Shown here: positions 25,776 to 35,089 of the stretch, in pieces
Layout: each line of letters starts with the position of its first letter
Numbering within the stretch: position 1 is the first letter of the stretch
Source of the DNA: CAYLLN01 sp964384375
Lineage (GTDB): Bacteria > Planctomycetota > Planctomycetia > Pirellulales > Pirellulaceae
Assembly (NCBI GenBank): GCA_964384375.1
Contig: CAYLLN010000020.1
Location: forward strand, 33,034 to 97,033
DNA length: 64,000 nucleotides
Reading direction: 5' to 3'
Notes under the pieces: generated by a model
What the model was told of the DNA's origin: nothing
The model's database searches: none
What the model saw: the letters and a program-made list of their open reading frames with translations, nothing else
Program-made: the position numbers and the translations under genes

Positions 25776-26705
25776 ATGTCAAAAGCCCTTACTCCCAATC
25801 AGGTTGAGCGGGCGCTGGACGTCAGCGAGTCGTCGCTTAAGCGGTGGTGCGACCGCGGCCTCATTCAGGCCTCCACGACCAGCGGCGGCCACCGGCGCGT
25901 GGCGCTCGACTCCGTGCTGCGATTTGTGCGAAGCTCGGGCAAGCAACTCGTTCACCCGGAGCTGCTTGGCTTGCCCGCTCGGACGGGCCAAGGGCCGCGC
26001 ACCGTTCGGCGCGCCGCCGAGGACATGCTGCAGGCGCTCTTGGCGGGGGACGAGATTCGCGCCAGGCAGGTGCTGCAGGATCTGCACGCTGCCGGAGTTC
26101 CTTTCAGTAAGATCGGCGACGAAGTCCTCGCGCCGGCGTTTCGAGCCATCGGTGCGGCCTGGGCATGCGGCCAGGCGGAGGTGTACCACGAGCGGCGGGC
26201 GGTCGAGACTTGCTCCCGGGCTTTGCACGACCTGCGGCAGATACTGTCCGCCGCCCCGGCTGGCGCCCCGCTGGCAATTGGCGGAGCGCCGGACACCGAC
26301 CCCTATTCACTGGCCGGCGCAATGGTGGAGCTTGTTCTGCGGCAGCGTGGCTGGGACGCGCATCACCTGGGCTCGCGCCTGCCGCTGGCTACGCTGGTGC
26401 GGGCCGTTGATCAACTTCAGCCGAAGCTGCTCTGGCTCAGTGTTTCACATATCGACGACGAGCAGCGATTTGTAGCGGAGTACAGTGAGTTCTGGCGACA
26501 AGTGAAGGGGCGAGTTGCCGTGGTGCTCGGCGGGCAGGCCCTGCACCTGGACCTGCGGCGTCAGATTTGCTCGTCGGCATTTTGCGACACCCTGGAGCAT
26601 TTGGAGGAGTTTCTGCGGGTTGCCCAGTTGAGCGGCGATCAGGGCAAACCAGCGCCAAGCGCAGAGCAGCCGCCAAAGCCGCGCCGAGGCAAACGAAAAC
26701 GCTAG
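25776..26705 (+). CDS. MerR-type regulator with B12-binding domain (LitR/CarH-like)
   Basis: This 309-residue regulator has a MerR winged helix (residues 1-65: V-E-R-A-L-D-V-S-E-S-S-L-K-R-W, S-G-G-H-R-R-V), a helical cap with W-A-C-G-Q-A-E-V-Y-H-E-R, matching the W-x9-E/H region that caps cobalamin in CarH, and a C-terminal Rossmann-type B12 domain. In light-sensing relatives adenosylcobalamin holds the repressor tetramer on DNA and light releases it. The lower-ligand motif D-x-H-x-x-G is here D-P-Y-S-L-A, so the axial histidine is missing. Divergent from the lipid cluster it probably controls; the 3' end overlaps the DUF1295 gene by 4 bases. Confidence 0.85.
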   Translation: MSKALTPNQVERALDVSESSLKRWCDRGLIQASTTSGGHRRVALDSVLRFVRSSGKQLVHPELLGLPARTGQGPRTVRRAAEDMLQALLAGDEIRARQVLQDLHAAGVPFSKIGDEVLAPAFRAIGAAWACGQAEVYHERRAVETCSRALHDLRQILSAAPAGAPLAIGGAPDTDPYSLAGAMVELVLRQRGWDAHHLGSRLPLATLVRAVDQLQPKLLWLSVSHIDDEQRFVAEYSEFWRQVKGRVAVVLGGQALHLDLRRQICSSAFCDTLEHLEEFLRVAQLSGDQGKPAPSAEQPPKPRRGKRKR

Positions 26706-27478
26706 GTACGCCGCTTCGGTGGCCAAGGAAAGAACGCACTGGTCCGGTCCATATATTCGCGGTAGCCGCTGGTGCGATTGGCGAGTGAGCGTTCCAGCAG
26801 CGTGACGCCCGAGATGCGCATGAGCAACACCGACATCACGAGGGGGCTGACGACGACCCACCAGTTGCCGCCTCCCGCGAGGGCCAGCAGATACAGTCCC
26901 CACCACACTAGGAAGTCGCCGAAGTAATTCGGATGCCGCGTATAGTGCCACAGCCCGCGATCCATGACTTGTCCGCGGTTGGCCGGGTCGGCTTTGAAAC
27001 GCGCGAGCTGATAGTCGCCAATCGCTTCGAAGCAAAATCCGATGGTCCAGAGTAGCACGCCCAGCCCATCGAGCCAGCCGAGCGGCCGCGCGCTTGCCGC
27101 CGCGGAAGCCAAGGGGAGCGAAATCACCCAGATCAGTCCCCCTTGCAGGCCAAAAATCAGCGGCAGGCTGACAATCCAGAACCGGTCGCCATACCGCTCG
27201 CGGAAGGCTCGGTATCGGCGGTCTTCCGGCTTTCCGATGCTTCGCCAGAGTAAATATCCAGCCAGTCGCAGTCCCCAGATGGTTGTCAGCGTAGCTGCCA
27301 ACCAGGCTCTGGCCTGGACCTTATCCGCCAGAAACAGACTGCCCCAAGCCGTCGCGACGAAACCCAGGCCCCAGAAAATGTCCATGATGCTCGCGTTGGC
27401 CAGCGGCAGACTGATCAGCCACGCCAGCAGCATCAACGCGGCGATTGCTACCAGATTGGCGAGCAGAATGGCGTCCAA
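26702..27478 (-). CDS. DUF1295 / steroid 5-alpha-reductase-like membrane protein
   Basis: This 258-residue protein has about six membrane helices. D-R-R-Y-R-A-F-R-E-R-Y-G, G-L-W-H-Y-T-R-H-P-N-Y-F-G-D and L-L-E-R-S-L-A-N-R are DUF1295 signatures, related to isoprenylcysteine methyltransferases and steroid reductases with a C-terminal NADPH or SAM site. A role in lipid modification fits the location beside the CFA/DUF1365/oxidase cluster. The start is a TTG at 27478. Its 3' end overlaps the regulator gene by four bases in convergent orientation. Confidence 0.9.
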   Translation of the reverse strand: MDAILLANLVAIAALMLLAWLISLPLANASIMDIFWGLGFVATAWGSLFLADKVQARAWLAATLTTIWGLRLAGYLLWRSIGKPEDRRYRAFRERYGDRFWIVSLPLIFGLQGGLIWVISLPLASAAASARPLGWLDGLGVLLWTIGFCFEAIGDYQLARFKADPANRGQVMDRGLWHYTRHPNYFGDFLVWWGLYLLALAGGGNWWVVVSPLVMSVLLMRISGVTLLERSLANRTSGYREYMDRTSAFFPWPPKRRT

Positions 27479-27586
27479 AGCTATTGCAGCCCCTCAAGCA
27501 AGTATGGCTCGCGCCGCGCGATTCGACGGCGGCAAAACAGAGCACTCTATGTTTGCCGTCAAGCGGCGGCCCATCCCGGACTCCCT

Positions 27587-28516
27587 ATGATTCGCTTTGG
27601 CCTGTGCTGTGCGTTTCGCGAGCAGCCGATCAAGCTCGTCAATACAACCGCGGCGGCTGTCGAAAAGTTATCGCGCGCGGACGCGCTGGCAAAACTCTCG
27701 CGCCTGTGCCGGACGAATGCCGAATCTCTACTGGCAGCCCTCGACTTCTGCGCCGGTCACGGCATCGGCTGTTTCCGCGTCAACAGCCAGATCCTACCGC
27801 TCAAGACGCATCCGCAACTGGGATACAATATGGACGAGTTGCCGGACCATGAAGAGATCGTCGGTCTGTTCACTGACTGCGGCCAGTTTGCGGCCACACA
27901 CGGGCTGCGCACCTGTTTTCATCCCGACCAATTCGTCGTGCTGAACTCCCAACGCAGCGAAGTTGTGACGGCTTCCCTTGCGGAATTGGAATATCAAGCG
28001 GAAGTGGCGCAGTGGATCGGCGCCGACGTGATCAACATTCATGCCGGCGGCGCTTTCGGCGACAAGCCGCGGGCCCTGGCCGTTCTGGAGAAGAATCTCG
28101 ACCGGCTCTCATCGGCGGTTCGGGAGCGCTTGACCTTCGAGAACGACGACAAGATTTTCACACCCGCCGATCTCTTGCCACTCTGCCAAAGGGCGGGAGT
28201 GCCGCTGGTTTACGACGTCCACCATCATCGCTGCCTGCCCGACAGCCTGACAGTTGAAGAGGCCACGCGGCAAGCCGCCGCGACATGGAATCGCGAGCCG
28301 CTCTTTCACCTCTCCAGCCCGCTGGAGGGCTGGGACGGACCCCGGCCCGAGCGGCATCACGACTATATCGACCCAGCCGACTTTCCTGGCCGCTGGAAAG
28401 ACCTCTCCACTACCGTCGAAGTGGAAGCGAAAGCGAAAGAACTAGCCGTCGAGCGACTCATCGCAGATCTGAATGGAGGAGGTTTCCTAACTCCAACCCA
28501 TCGGAGCTCTGCCTGA
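27587..28516 (+). CDS. uvsE: UV-damage endonuclease UvsE/UvdE
   Basis: This 309-residue TIM-barrel nuclease incises DNA 5' to UV photoproducts. It starts I-R-F-G-L-C-C-A-F and contains F-H-P-D-Q-F-V-V-L-N, N-I-H-A-G-G-A-F-G-D-K, E-N-D-D-K and D-V-H-H-H-R-C, which hold the metal-binding His, Glu and Asp residues of the UVDE family. It diverges from DUF1295 with a 108-base gap. Location next to a B12-type light regulator and lipid-protection genes suggests a light-damage response group. Confidence 0.95.
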   Translation: MIRFGLCCAFREQPIKLVNTTAAAVEKLSRADALAKLSRLCRTNAESLLAALDFCAGHGIGCFRVNSQILPLKTHPQLGYNMDELPDHEEIVGLFTDCGQFAATHGLRTCFHPDQFVVLNSQRSEVVTASLAELEYQAEVAQWIGADVINIHAGGAFGDKPRALAVLEKNLDRLSSAVRERLTFENDDKIFTPADLLPLCQRAGVPLVYDVHHHRCLPDSLTVEEATRQAAATWNREPLFHLSSPLEGWDGPRPERHHDYIDPADFPGRWKDLSTTVEVEAKAKELAVERLIADLNGGGFLTPTHRSSA

Positions 28517-28686
28517 GGTGGGACTTGAATCACTCGTTCACTGTTTGCCCTGTGTCCAGGTGGGCGGTCAGGCGGGCAGGAGAGTTCTTGCCCCGATTCA
28601 CCCCGATGCCATTTTTTCCTCCGCCAGAGCCTGCCTACAGTGGCATAAAGGGATGCGGCAACAACCCCGCCTGCACTCAATTGCTC

Positions 28687-30282
28687 ATGACCCGCTTGCA
28701 GCCTGCGACTGAAATCCCTCACCCCGTGGCGGAAACCACCGTCGCTGCCGGCAGCGATCGCGAGCTTTTGGCCCGGTTTCTGTCCGAGCGCGACGAGGCG
28801 GCGTTCGCCGAACTGGTCGTTCGTTATCGCGAGACGGTGCTCGGCGCGTGCCTCAGGATCCTGCGAAACGCTCAGGATGCCGAGGATGCGAGCCAGGCCG
28901 CCTTTCTCGTGCTGGCCCAGAAAGCCCGCTCGGTCGCCGGCTACGCCACCCTGGGGGGCTGGCTGCACGAGGTGGCGCGGCGAACGGCACTCAAGCTGCG
29001 AGGCCGGCGGAAGGTGATTCGGACGCTCGCGGACGAGCCCGCCGCCAAGTCGGCCACGCTTTCGGACGTTTCGGAGGCGCTCGACGAGGAACTGCAAAAG
29101 CTCCCCGCGCAGTTTCGTGAGACGCTCATCCTCTGCTGCCTGGAAGGGCTCAGCCGAGCCGAAGCCGCCCAGCGACTGGGCGTTTCCGAAGCTGCCGTGA
29201 AGGACCGGCTGGAGCGCGGCCGCGAGCTGCTCAGGTCGCGCCTCGTGCGGCGCGGGCTGACGCTATCGGCCGGCTTCATGGCCCTGTTCCTGGGCGGCAC
29301 GGGAACGGCCATGGCCGGACCGCCGACTGCGGGCTGTGTTGCCGCCACCGCTCATGCGGCCACGGTGCTTGCGAGCGGCGGCTCGCTGGCGGGGATGGTC
29401 CCCGTCGCGGTCATTTCCCTTACCGATGGAGTTCTCAAGGCAATGCTCTTTCACAAAATCAAAATCGGCGTGGCGGCCTGTTTGTCCCTGTTGGCCGCGG
29501 GCTTCGTCGCCCAGGCCATGCTCATCGACAACCCCGATCGCTTCGAGCAAGGGTTGCGCGGGCATGTCGTGGATGTGCAGCTCGTGCAGCCCCGCTCGCT
29601 GACGTTCACCATCGAGGAGCACGAGGTGGTGCTGAATCTCGACGTGGCGACGGATGCAGCAGTGACGCTGGCCTATGAGAAGGCGGAGCTGGCCGACATC
29701 AAACCGGGGATGTTCCTGGCGGTGAAGCTCGCTTCGGACCACCGGACGATCCGCGAGATCAACGTGCTGGGGACGACGAAGAACGGTCGCATCGCCAGTT
29801 ACGACGCGGCGGCGCGGCTCGTCACGGTCGAGGTGCAGAGCGACGATGACGACGAAGATCAGCCCCCCAAGCGCGAGTCGTACACGGTGGCTGCGGATGC
29901 GATCACGAAGTTCGACGAAGGCCCCGGCCGGCTGGACGATTTGGAGCCCGGGTTGGGGGTGACGCTCGAACTCGCCAAGGATCTGCGGGTCGTCAACGCG
30001 GTCTCGGCCGAGTGGCGGCAAGAGGGGGATATCGACGCGGAGGTGACGGCTCGCGATCCGGCGACTGGGAAGCTCACGATCCTCGCCGACGACACCGAGT
30101 TCCAGCGGCAGATCACGTTCGCGGCGGCTGCCAAGGTGTTTCTCGACGGCAAGCCGAGCAAGCAAGAGGAGCTGAAACCGAACGATCAGCTCGTCTTGCG
30201 ATTCTCCGCCGATAACGGGGAGGTCGTCGCCTGCCGGGCCACGCGGCCGGTGCCGGAGAAGGACGAGGAAGAGAGCGAGTAA
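28687..30282 (+). CDS. ECF sigma factor fused to membrane helix and C-terminal extracytoplasmic domain
   Basis: This 531-residue protein has an ECF sigma factor (about residues 20-185): region 2 with D-A-E-D-A-S-Q-A-A-F-L-V-L and region 4 with L-P-x-x-F-R-E-T-L-I-L-C-C-L-E-G-L and A-A-V-K-D-R-L-E-R-G-R. Two hydrophobic stretches follow (about 195-215 and 255-285) and then a beta-rich acidic C-terminal domain of about 240 residues. The fusion could place the sensing part outside and the sigma part inside, so no separate anti-sigma factor is needed; this layout is common in planctomycetes. ATG 28687 lies just before the conserved region; an earlier ATG at 28608 is possible. Confidence 0.85.
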   Translation: MTRLQPATEIPHPVAETTVAAGSDRELLARFLSERDEAAFAELVVRYRETVLGACLRILRNAQDAEDASQAAFLVLAQKARSVAGYATLGGWLHEVARRTALKLRGRRKVIRTLADEPAAKSATLSDVSEALDEELQKLPAQFRETLILCCLEGLSRAEAAQRLGVSEAAVKDRLERGRELLRSRLVRRGLTLSAGFMALFLGGTGTAMAGPPTAGCVAATAHAATVLASGGSLAGMVPVAVISLTDGVLKAMLFHKIKIGVAACLSLLAAGFVAQAMLIDNPDRFEQGLRGHVVDVQLVQPRSLTFTIEEHEVVLNLDVATDAAVTLAYEKAELADIKPGMFLAVKLASDHRTIREINVLGTTKNGRIASYDAAARLVTVEVQSDDDDEDQPPKRESYTVAADAITKFDEGPGRLDDLEPGLGVTLELAKDLRVVNAVSAEWRQEGDIDAEVTARDPATGKLTILADDTEFQRQITFAAAAKVFLDGKPSKQEELKPNDQLVLRFSADNGEVVACRATRPVPEKDEEESE

Positions 30283-30352
30283 CGCAGCCGCTGCTCGGAG
30301 CCACCGGGCTTTGTGCATTCCCGCTTACTCTTGTTCACGCGAGGAGATTGCG

Positions 30353-33010
30353 ATGCGTTGCCGCTGGATTTGTGGAACTGTCGGGGCGCTACTGGCGGTC
30401 GCGCTTCCCATCGTGGCGTATGGGCAAGAGCTGGCTCGCTGGTCGTTTGAAAAAACCGCTGTTGTCACCGCCGAGGCATCGGTCGCCAGCGGTGAATCCC
30501 GTCGAGTCGATGGCTCGGCACTAAGCTACAGCGACGCGGTTCCTGGCGAGTTCATTTACGACCCGCTCACCCGCTCGTCGCGCAAAAACGAGGCGAGCGC
30601 CGTCTTTACCGGGAAAGAAGGCCAGAGCGACGCGTTGGCGACGACGCTGAAGCTGCCCAAAGAAGGCGAGAGCCTCACGATCGAGGCGTTCGTGCTGCCC
30701 GATGCACAAGCCGGGGGGAATGCCTGGCTCGCCGGCAAATCGCGGACGAGCGATGCCGCTGCGGAGCTGGCCCTCGAGTGGCACCATCTGGAAAACCAAC
30801 GACAGACTTGGCATGGCGCCGCGGTCGCGCCGCCCGGTGGACGCGCCGAGCGCTGGCTCGCGGGCCACTATTCCTCTTCGACGCGGCTGCACCCCGAAGT
30901 GCGCGACTGGCGGCATGTGGCGGTCGTGTACGACGCCCAGGCCAAGACCGTCACGTGCTGGGTCGATTACCACCTCGCACGGAGCGTCAAGCTCGACTCA
31001 CCGCTCGCATGGGACGATGGGCCATTCTTCATCGGCGGTCAAGCGGATCGTTGGGGGGCGGCAGCCCTGATCGACGAAGTGCGCCTTACGCGCGGGGCGC
31101 TGGGCCCCGCCCAGTTCCTGCGGGCACGACGCGACGCGATTGAGAACGTCTCGTTCGCGTCCAGCCAAGAGGTTGTGCCGCGCGATGCCGGTTGCCTCGA
31201 CGTGAAGGAGCATTTCGGCGCGGCAGGGGACGGCCAGACCGACGACACGGACGCGCTGAATGCCGCCTTCCGGCACCTGACCAGCCGCGTGCCGCTGGCC
31301 TACCACACGCTGATCATCCCGCCGGGCGAGTACCGAGTGAGCGGGATGCTGCACTGCTCGCGGTTCATCGACGTGAAGGGAGCCGGCCCGGGGAAGACAA
31401 TCATCCGCCTGGCGGACGGCACGTTCACCGACCCCGCCCAGCCGCTCCCCGTCCTGCGGATGAGCAGCACCGCGGGCGATCCCGGCTCGCACCGGGGAGT
31501 GAACGGCAGCAGCATTTCGCTCTACTTGGATGGCCTGATGATCGACACCGGCAAGAACAATCCCGGCGCGAAGGCCCTCGAATTTCACGCGAACAACGTC
31601 GGCCGGCTGGAGAATGTCGTCCTCCGTAGCGGCGACGGGACCGGCGTGCTGGGCCTTGATTTGACCCATCACGACGTTGGTCCGGCACTCGTGAAGCACG
31701 TCACGGTCGAAGGTTTCGACCTCGGAGCCGCGATCCGGTATCAGGAATACTCGATGACTTTGGAGCACGTGACGCTTCGCGGACAACGCGTCGCCGGAAT
31801 TCGGAATCAAGGGAACATCCTGGCGATCCGCAAGCTGACCTCCGAGAACGCGGTCCCGGCGATCGTCAGCGAGGGGGCCAACTCGATGGTCTCGCTACTC
31901 GATTCCCAGCTGCGCGGCGGCGCCGCCGACCAACCGGCGATCAAGAGCGACGGCGCGCTCTACTGCCTGCGGGTCAAGACCGAAGGCTACGCGCGGGCCA
32001 TCGCCAAGCGAATTCTCGTCGATCAGAAAGAAGGGGGTGTGTGGAAAGAAGTGAGCATCGCCGGCCCAAACCTGGACGAATACATCGGCGACCGGCCAGT
32101 CGTCGGTCACGGAAAGCTTGCGGGGGCGCTGAAACTGCCGATCGAAGAAACCCCGGAGCCGCCGCTGCCACCGGTGAGCGAGTGGGTCAGCGTCGCCCGC
32201 TTTGCGGACAAAGTCAAAGAGGGGGATGCCAGCCCGGCGATCCAAGCGGCCATCGACTCCGGGGCGAAGGTGATCTACCTGCCGCGCGAGTTTCCCCTCA
32301 ACCTGCGCTCGCCGATCCGGCTGCACGCTCCGGTCGAGCGGCTGATGGGCTTTGGCGGTGAGCTGCGCTGGTCGGCAGAGGTCTGGAAAGGTGACGGTCG
32401 CCGGGAACAGACCGATGCGGCTGCCGCCCCGCCGGCGCTCTTGATCTACGACGAACAAAGTCCGCGGCACGTCGTCGAGCTCGACCGGCTGGGCTGCCAG
32501 CACGTGCAGCACGCTTCGCCCGCCACGCTCGTCCTGCGCAGCAGTTCGCCCGAACGCTACTCGACGGCGATCGCCGGGGGGAAGCTCTTTGCCGAGGACA
32601 TCGGCGGGGCCGACTGGCATTTCGACCATCCGCAGCAAGTTTGGGTCCGGCAATGGAATCCCGAAAGCCATGCGGCCGGGCCCTGCATCCACAGCCGCGG
32701 CGCGACGATCTGGGCCCTGGGTTTTAAGACGGAGTACGAGAGCCAGAAGCTGCTGGCGGAGGCGGGGGCAAGCACCGAGATTCTCGGCTCTTTCATCTAC
32801 CCGCTCGGCAAGATTCCGCCGGATCGGCCGATCTTCGAGAACCGCGATTCGCGGCTGGCGCTCGTCTATGGAACGAGCGTCTATCAAGCCAATCACAAGA
32901 TTCAGGTGCGTGACGTGCGCGGCAGAGAGGTCAAGGAGATCGGCAACGAGCAATTGAACTGGGCCGGCTCGCGAGCGCGGATGGACTTGTATGCGAGCGA
33001 CGGGCGGTGA
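30353..33010 (+). CDS. Secreted LamG and right-handed beta-helix (pectate-lyase-like) protein
   Basis: This 885-residue protein has a signal peptide (residues 1-24), a LamG/concanavalin-like domain (about 25-265, including I-D-E-V-R-L-T-R-G-A-L, a LamG ending) and a beta-helix domain opening D-V-K-E-H-F-G-A-A-G-D-G-Q-T-D-D-T-D-A-L-N-A-A-F, typical of pectate-lyase-3 and GH28-like proteins. A second similar start (V-A-R-F-A-D-K-V-K-E-G-D-A-S-P-A-I-Q-A-A-I) near residue 620 suggests two helix segments. It probably binds and degrades or modifies a polysaccharide outside the cell. It follows the ECF sigma gene by 70 bases with GAGGAG before the ATG. Confidence 0.85.
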   Translation: MRCRWICGTVGALLAVALPIVAYGQELARWSFEKTAVVTAEASVASGESRRVDGSALSYSDAVPGEFIYDPLTRSSRKNEASAVFTGKEGQSDALATTLKLPKEGESLTIEAFVLPDAQAGGNAWLAGKSRTSDAAAELALEWHHLENQRQTWHGAAVAPPGGRAERWLAGHYSSSTRLHPEVRDWRHVAVVYDAQAKTVTCWVDYHLARSVKLDSPLAWDDGPFFIGGQADRWGAAALIDEVRLTRGALGPAQFLRARRDAIENVSFASSQEVVPRDAGCLDVKEHFGAAGDGQTDDTDALNAAFRHLTSRVPLAYHTLIIPPGEYRVSGMLHCSRFIDVKGAGPGKTIIRLADGTFTDPAQPLPVLRMSSTAGDPGSHRGVNGSSISLYLDGLMIDTGKNNPGAKALEFHANNVGRLENVVLRSGDGTGVLGLDLTHHDVGPALVKHVTVEGFDLGAAIRYQEYSMTLEHVTLRGQRVAGIRNQGNILAIRKLTSENAVPAIVSEGANSMVSLLDSQLRGGAADQPAIKSDGALYCLRVKTEGYARAIAKRILVDQKEGGVWKEVSIAGPNLDEYIGDRPVVGHGKLAGALKLPIEETPEPPLPPVSEWVSVARFADKVKEGDASPAIQAAIDSGAKVIYLPREFPLNLRSPIRLHAPVERLMGFGGELRWSAEVWKGDGRREQTDAAAAPPALLIYDEQSPRHVVELDRLGCQHVQHASPATLVLRSSSPERYSTAIAGGKLFAEDIGGADWHFDHPQQVWVRQWNPESHAAGPCIHSRGATIWALGFKTEYESQKLLAEAGASTEILGSFIYPLGKIPPDRPIFENRDSRLALVYGTSVYQANHKIQVRDVRGREVKEIGNEQLNWAGSRARMDLYASDGR

Positions 33011-33025
33011 GCTACCGTGGGGAGA

Positions 33026-33529
33026 ATGAAAAGCCACGGTACGTTAGGCCCCACGGTTCTCGCGCAAGCTGCGTGGCTATTCGGGTTGCTCGTTGTAACG
33101 TTCATCGCTGCTGCCCTCGGCAGCGCGGTGACCAGCACTTCACTCAACGACTGGTACGCTGGGCACCAAAAACCGGCGTGGAACCCGCCCAATTGGATCT
33201 TCGGTCCCGTCTGGTTCACGCTTTACCTGCTGATGGCCGTTGCCGCGTGGCTCGTGGTTTGGCGACGCGGCTGGAAACCTGCTGCCGCGCCGCTGGTCCT
33301 CTACGGTTTGCAGCTTGTCCTCAACGTCGGCTGGTCGGCCGTGTTCTTTGGGCTGTAATCTCCGGGGTTAGCGCTGGTTGAGATAGCGATCCTCTGGCTG
33401 TCAATCGTTGCGACACTCGTTGCCTTCTGGCAGCACTCGCGGTTCGGGGCGCTGCTTCTGGTGCCCTATCTAGCCTGGACCTCGTTTGCCGCCGTGCTCA
33501 ACTTCACGCTGTGGCGACTGAATGCCTAA
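33026..33529 (+). pseudogene. tspO: TspO/MBR family protein with in-frame TAA
   Basis: The first 111 residues are a TspO (tryptophan-rich sensory) membrane protein: W-Y-A-G-H-Q-K-P-A-W-N-P-P-N-W-I-F-G-P-V-W is the family signature. A TAA at 33356-33358 interrupts it after V-F-F-G-L. The same frame then continues with S-P-G-L-A-L-V-E-I-A-I-L-W to a normal end at 33527-33529, giving the expected fifth helix. One C-to-T change (CAA to TAA) would explain the stop. TspO binds porphyrins and is linked to oxidative stress. Real null, suppression or base-call error are all possible. Confidence 0.85.
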
Positions 33530-33541
33530 TTGACGAGCACG

Positions 33542-35089
33542 TTATGGATCAAGCGGATTCGCCGCGGTGGCTGCTCGCAGCGCTGCCTCGGCCTTGTAGT
33601 AATCGGCCAGGGCCTCGATTTCAGCCAGTGCCGCTTCGATCGCGGCCGCCTCTTGCAAGGCGACGCGTAGCAAGTCGCTGTCTTGCGCTTCGAACCGCTC
33701 GCGCTCGGCGGTCACCAGTTGCCAGGCGAGCTGCGTGTTTTCGCGGGCCCGCAGGTAGCGCTCGCGCGACGTGGCCAAGGCCGAGCGGGCGTCTTGCACT
33801 TCGATCGTGATCTTGTTCTCGACCAGCCGCCGTTTGGCCGCAAGCTGTGCGAGCTTCCCTCGGCTTTCGCGGAGCTTCCCTTGGGCCTTGTTTCGCTCGA
33901 GCGGCACGTCGAAGTAGAGGCCGGCCGAGAGCTGGAACGGAGTTTTGTCTCCCTTGGGCGTCGGCGCTCCGACGTCCTGCGCCGCATCGAGCGTTGCCGT
34001 AAGGTCGGGCAAAAGCAGATTCTCAGCCTGCGCCAAATCGACCTCGACTTGCTGGCGGACGATGTCGATCTCGCGGAGCTCAGGGCGATTGGCCAGTGAC
34101 GTGGCGATGACCGGGGCTTCGTCGTCCTCTGTCGCGGACGCGGGATCGGGGAACGACACCGGCAACAGGTCATTGACGGGGACGAGCGGTTGACCCGCTT
34201 CGTCGCGGAGGTAGAGAGAAAGCTTGATCGCCGTCGCTTGCAGCTTCCGCTCGGCTTCGATGAGCTTCGCTTCACGCGAGGCGACAAGCCGCTGATTCTG
34301 CACGAGCTCGACGCGCGGCAGATCGCCGGCTGCGACCCTTCCTTCATAGACTTTGTTTCGCTCGACGGTCACGCGCAACAGCTCGCGCTGTACGTCGTAC
34401 GAGCGGCCGGCCGCGACCCACGACCAGTAGGCGTCGGCCGCGTCGCGCACCAGTTCCAGGAGGAGGGCCTGCACGGCTGGCTCGACCTGCTGGCGGCGGA
34501 GAGTCGCCTGAAAGATGTCGGCCCGCCGCTGGTCGATGGCCGAGTTTTGCAGCAGTGGCCGGAGGACGCCCACTTTGAACTCCCCCCCGTCGTTGGTTTC
34601 CATCCCGTCCCAAGTCGGATAGTTGCCGCGGCCCAAGCGATATTGCCCGTAAACGCCGCCACCGTGCCACAGCGCCTGTTCGAGCTTCACGGCGTTCTTG
34701 TAGGTTTGATAGAAGCCGAGTGCGTCGGACTGGCTACCCGCCTTGAGCTTGAGGTCGAATTCCCCCTGGGCCGCTTGCTCCTTGCCGGCGGCAATCTCCA
34801 TTTCTCGCATCGCCGCTTCCAGGCCGGGATAAGCGTAGTACACCGACGTGGTGACCTGGTCGAGCGTCAGCGGCTCGGTCGTGCTGGCCGCATCAGCCGC
34901 GGGATCGCGGAGCGGCGGCGGCAGCGTCATGTCTTGCGGAACCGGCTCGAATTTTGGTGGCGGGAGCGGCTCCGGCCCAGGGCCGGGCTGCACCACGTCT
35001 CCCACAGGAGCGCGCACGGTCTGACAGCCGGGCATCCCTGCCACGCAGCATATGACTCCCAGCGTCAGAATCCATTCCGCGTGTTTCAT
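33542..35089 (-). CDS. TolC-family outer-membrane efflux lipoprotein
   Basis: This 515-residue protein has a lipoprotein signal (lipobox M-P-G-C near residue 22), a proline-rich linker and then two TolC coiled-coil repeats. L-A-N-R-P-E-L-R-E-I-D-I is the typical start of the second repeat, and long alanine/glutamate-rich helices dominate. It would form the outer-membrane channel for the HlyD and ABC proteins encoded upstream. The start ATG overlaps the HlyD stop (ATGA, 35086-35089), so the genes are translationally coupled. The tail faces tspO with a 12-base gap. Confidence 0.9.
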   Translation of the reverse strand: MKHAEWILTLGVICCVAGMPGCQTVRAPVGDVVQPGPGPEPLPPPKFEPVPQDMTLPPPLRDPAADAASTTEPLTLDQVTTSVYYAYPGLEAAMREMEIAAGKEQAAQGEFDLKLKAGSQSDALGFYQTYKNAVKLEQALWHGGGVYGQYRLGRGNYPTWDGMETNDGGEFKVGVLRPLLQNSAIDQRRADIFQATLRRQQVEPAVQALLLELVRDAADAYWSWVAAGRSYDVQRELLRVTVERNKVYEGRVAAGDLPRVELVQNQRLVASREAKLIEAERKLQATAIKLSLYLRDEAGQPLVPVNDLLPVSFPDPASATEDDEAPVIATSLANRPELREIDIVRQQVEVDLAQAENLLLPDLTATLDAAQDVGAPTPKGDKTPFQLSAGLYFDVPLERNKAQGKLRESRGKLAQLAAKRRLVENKITIEVQDARSALATSRERYLRARENTQLAWQLVTAERERFEAQDSDLLRVALQEAAAIEAALAEIEALADYYKAEAALRAATAANPLDP

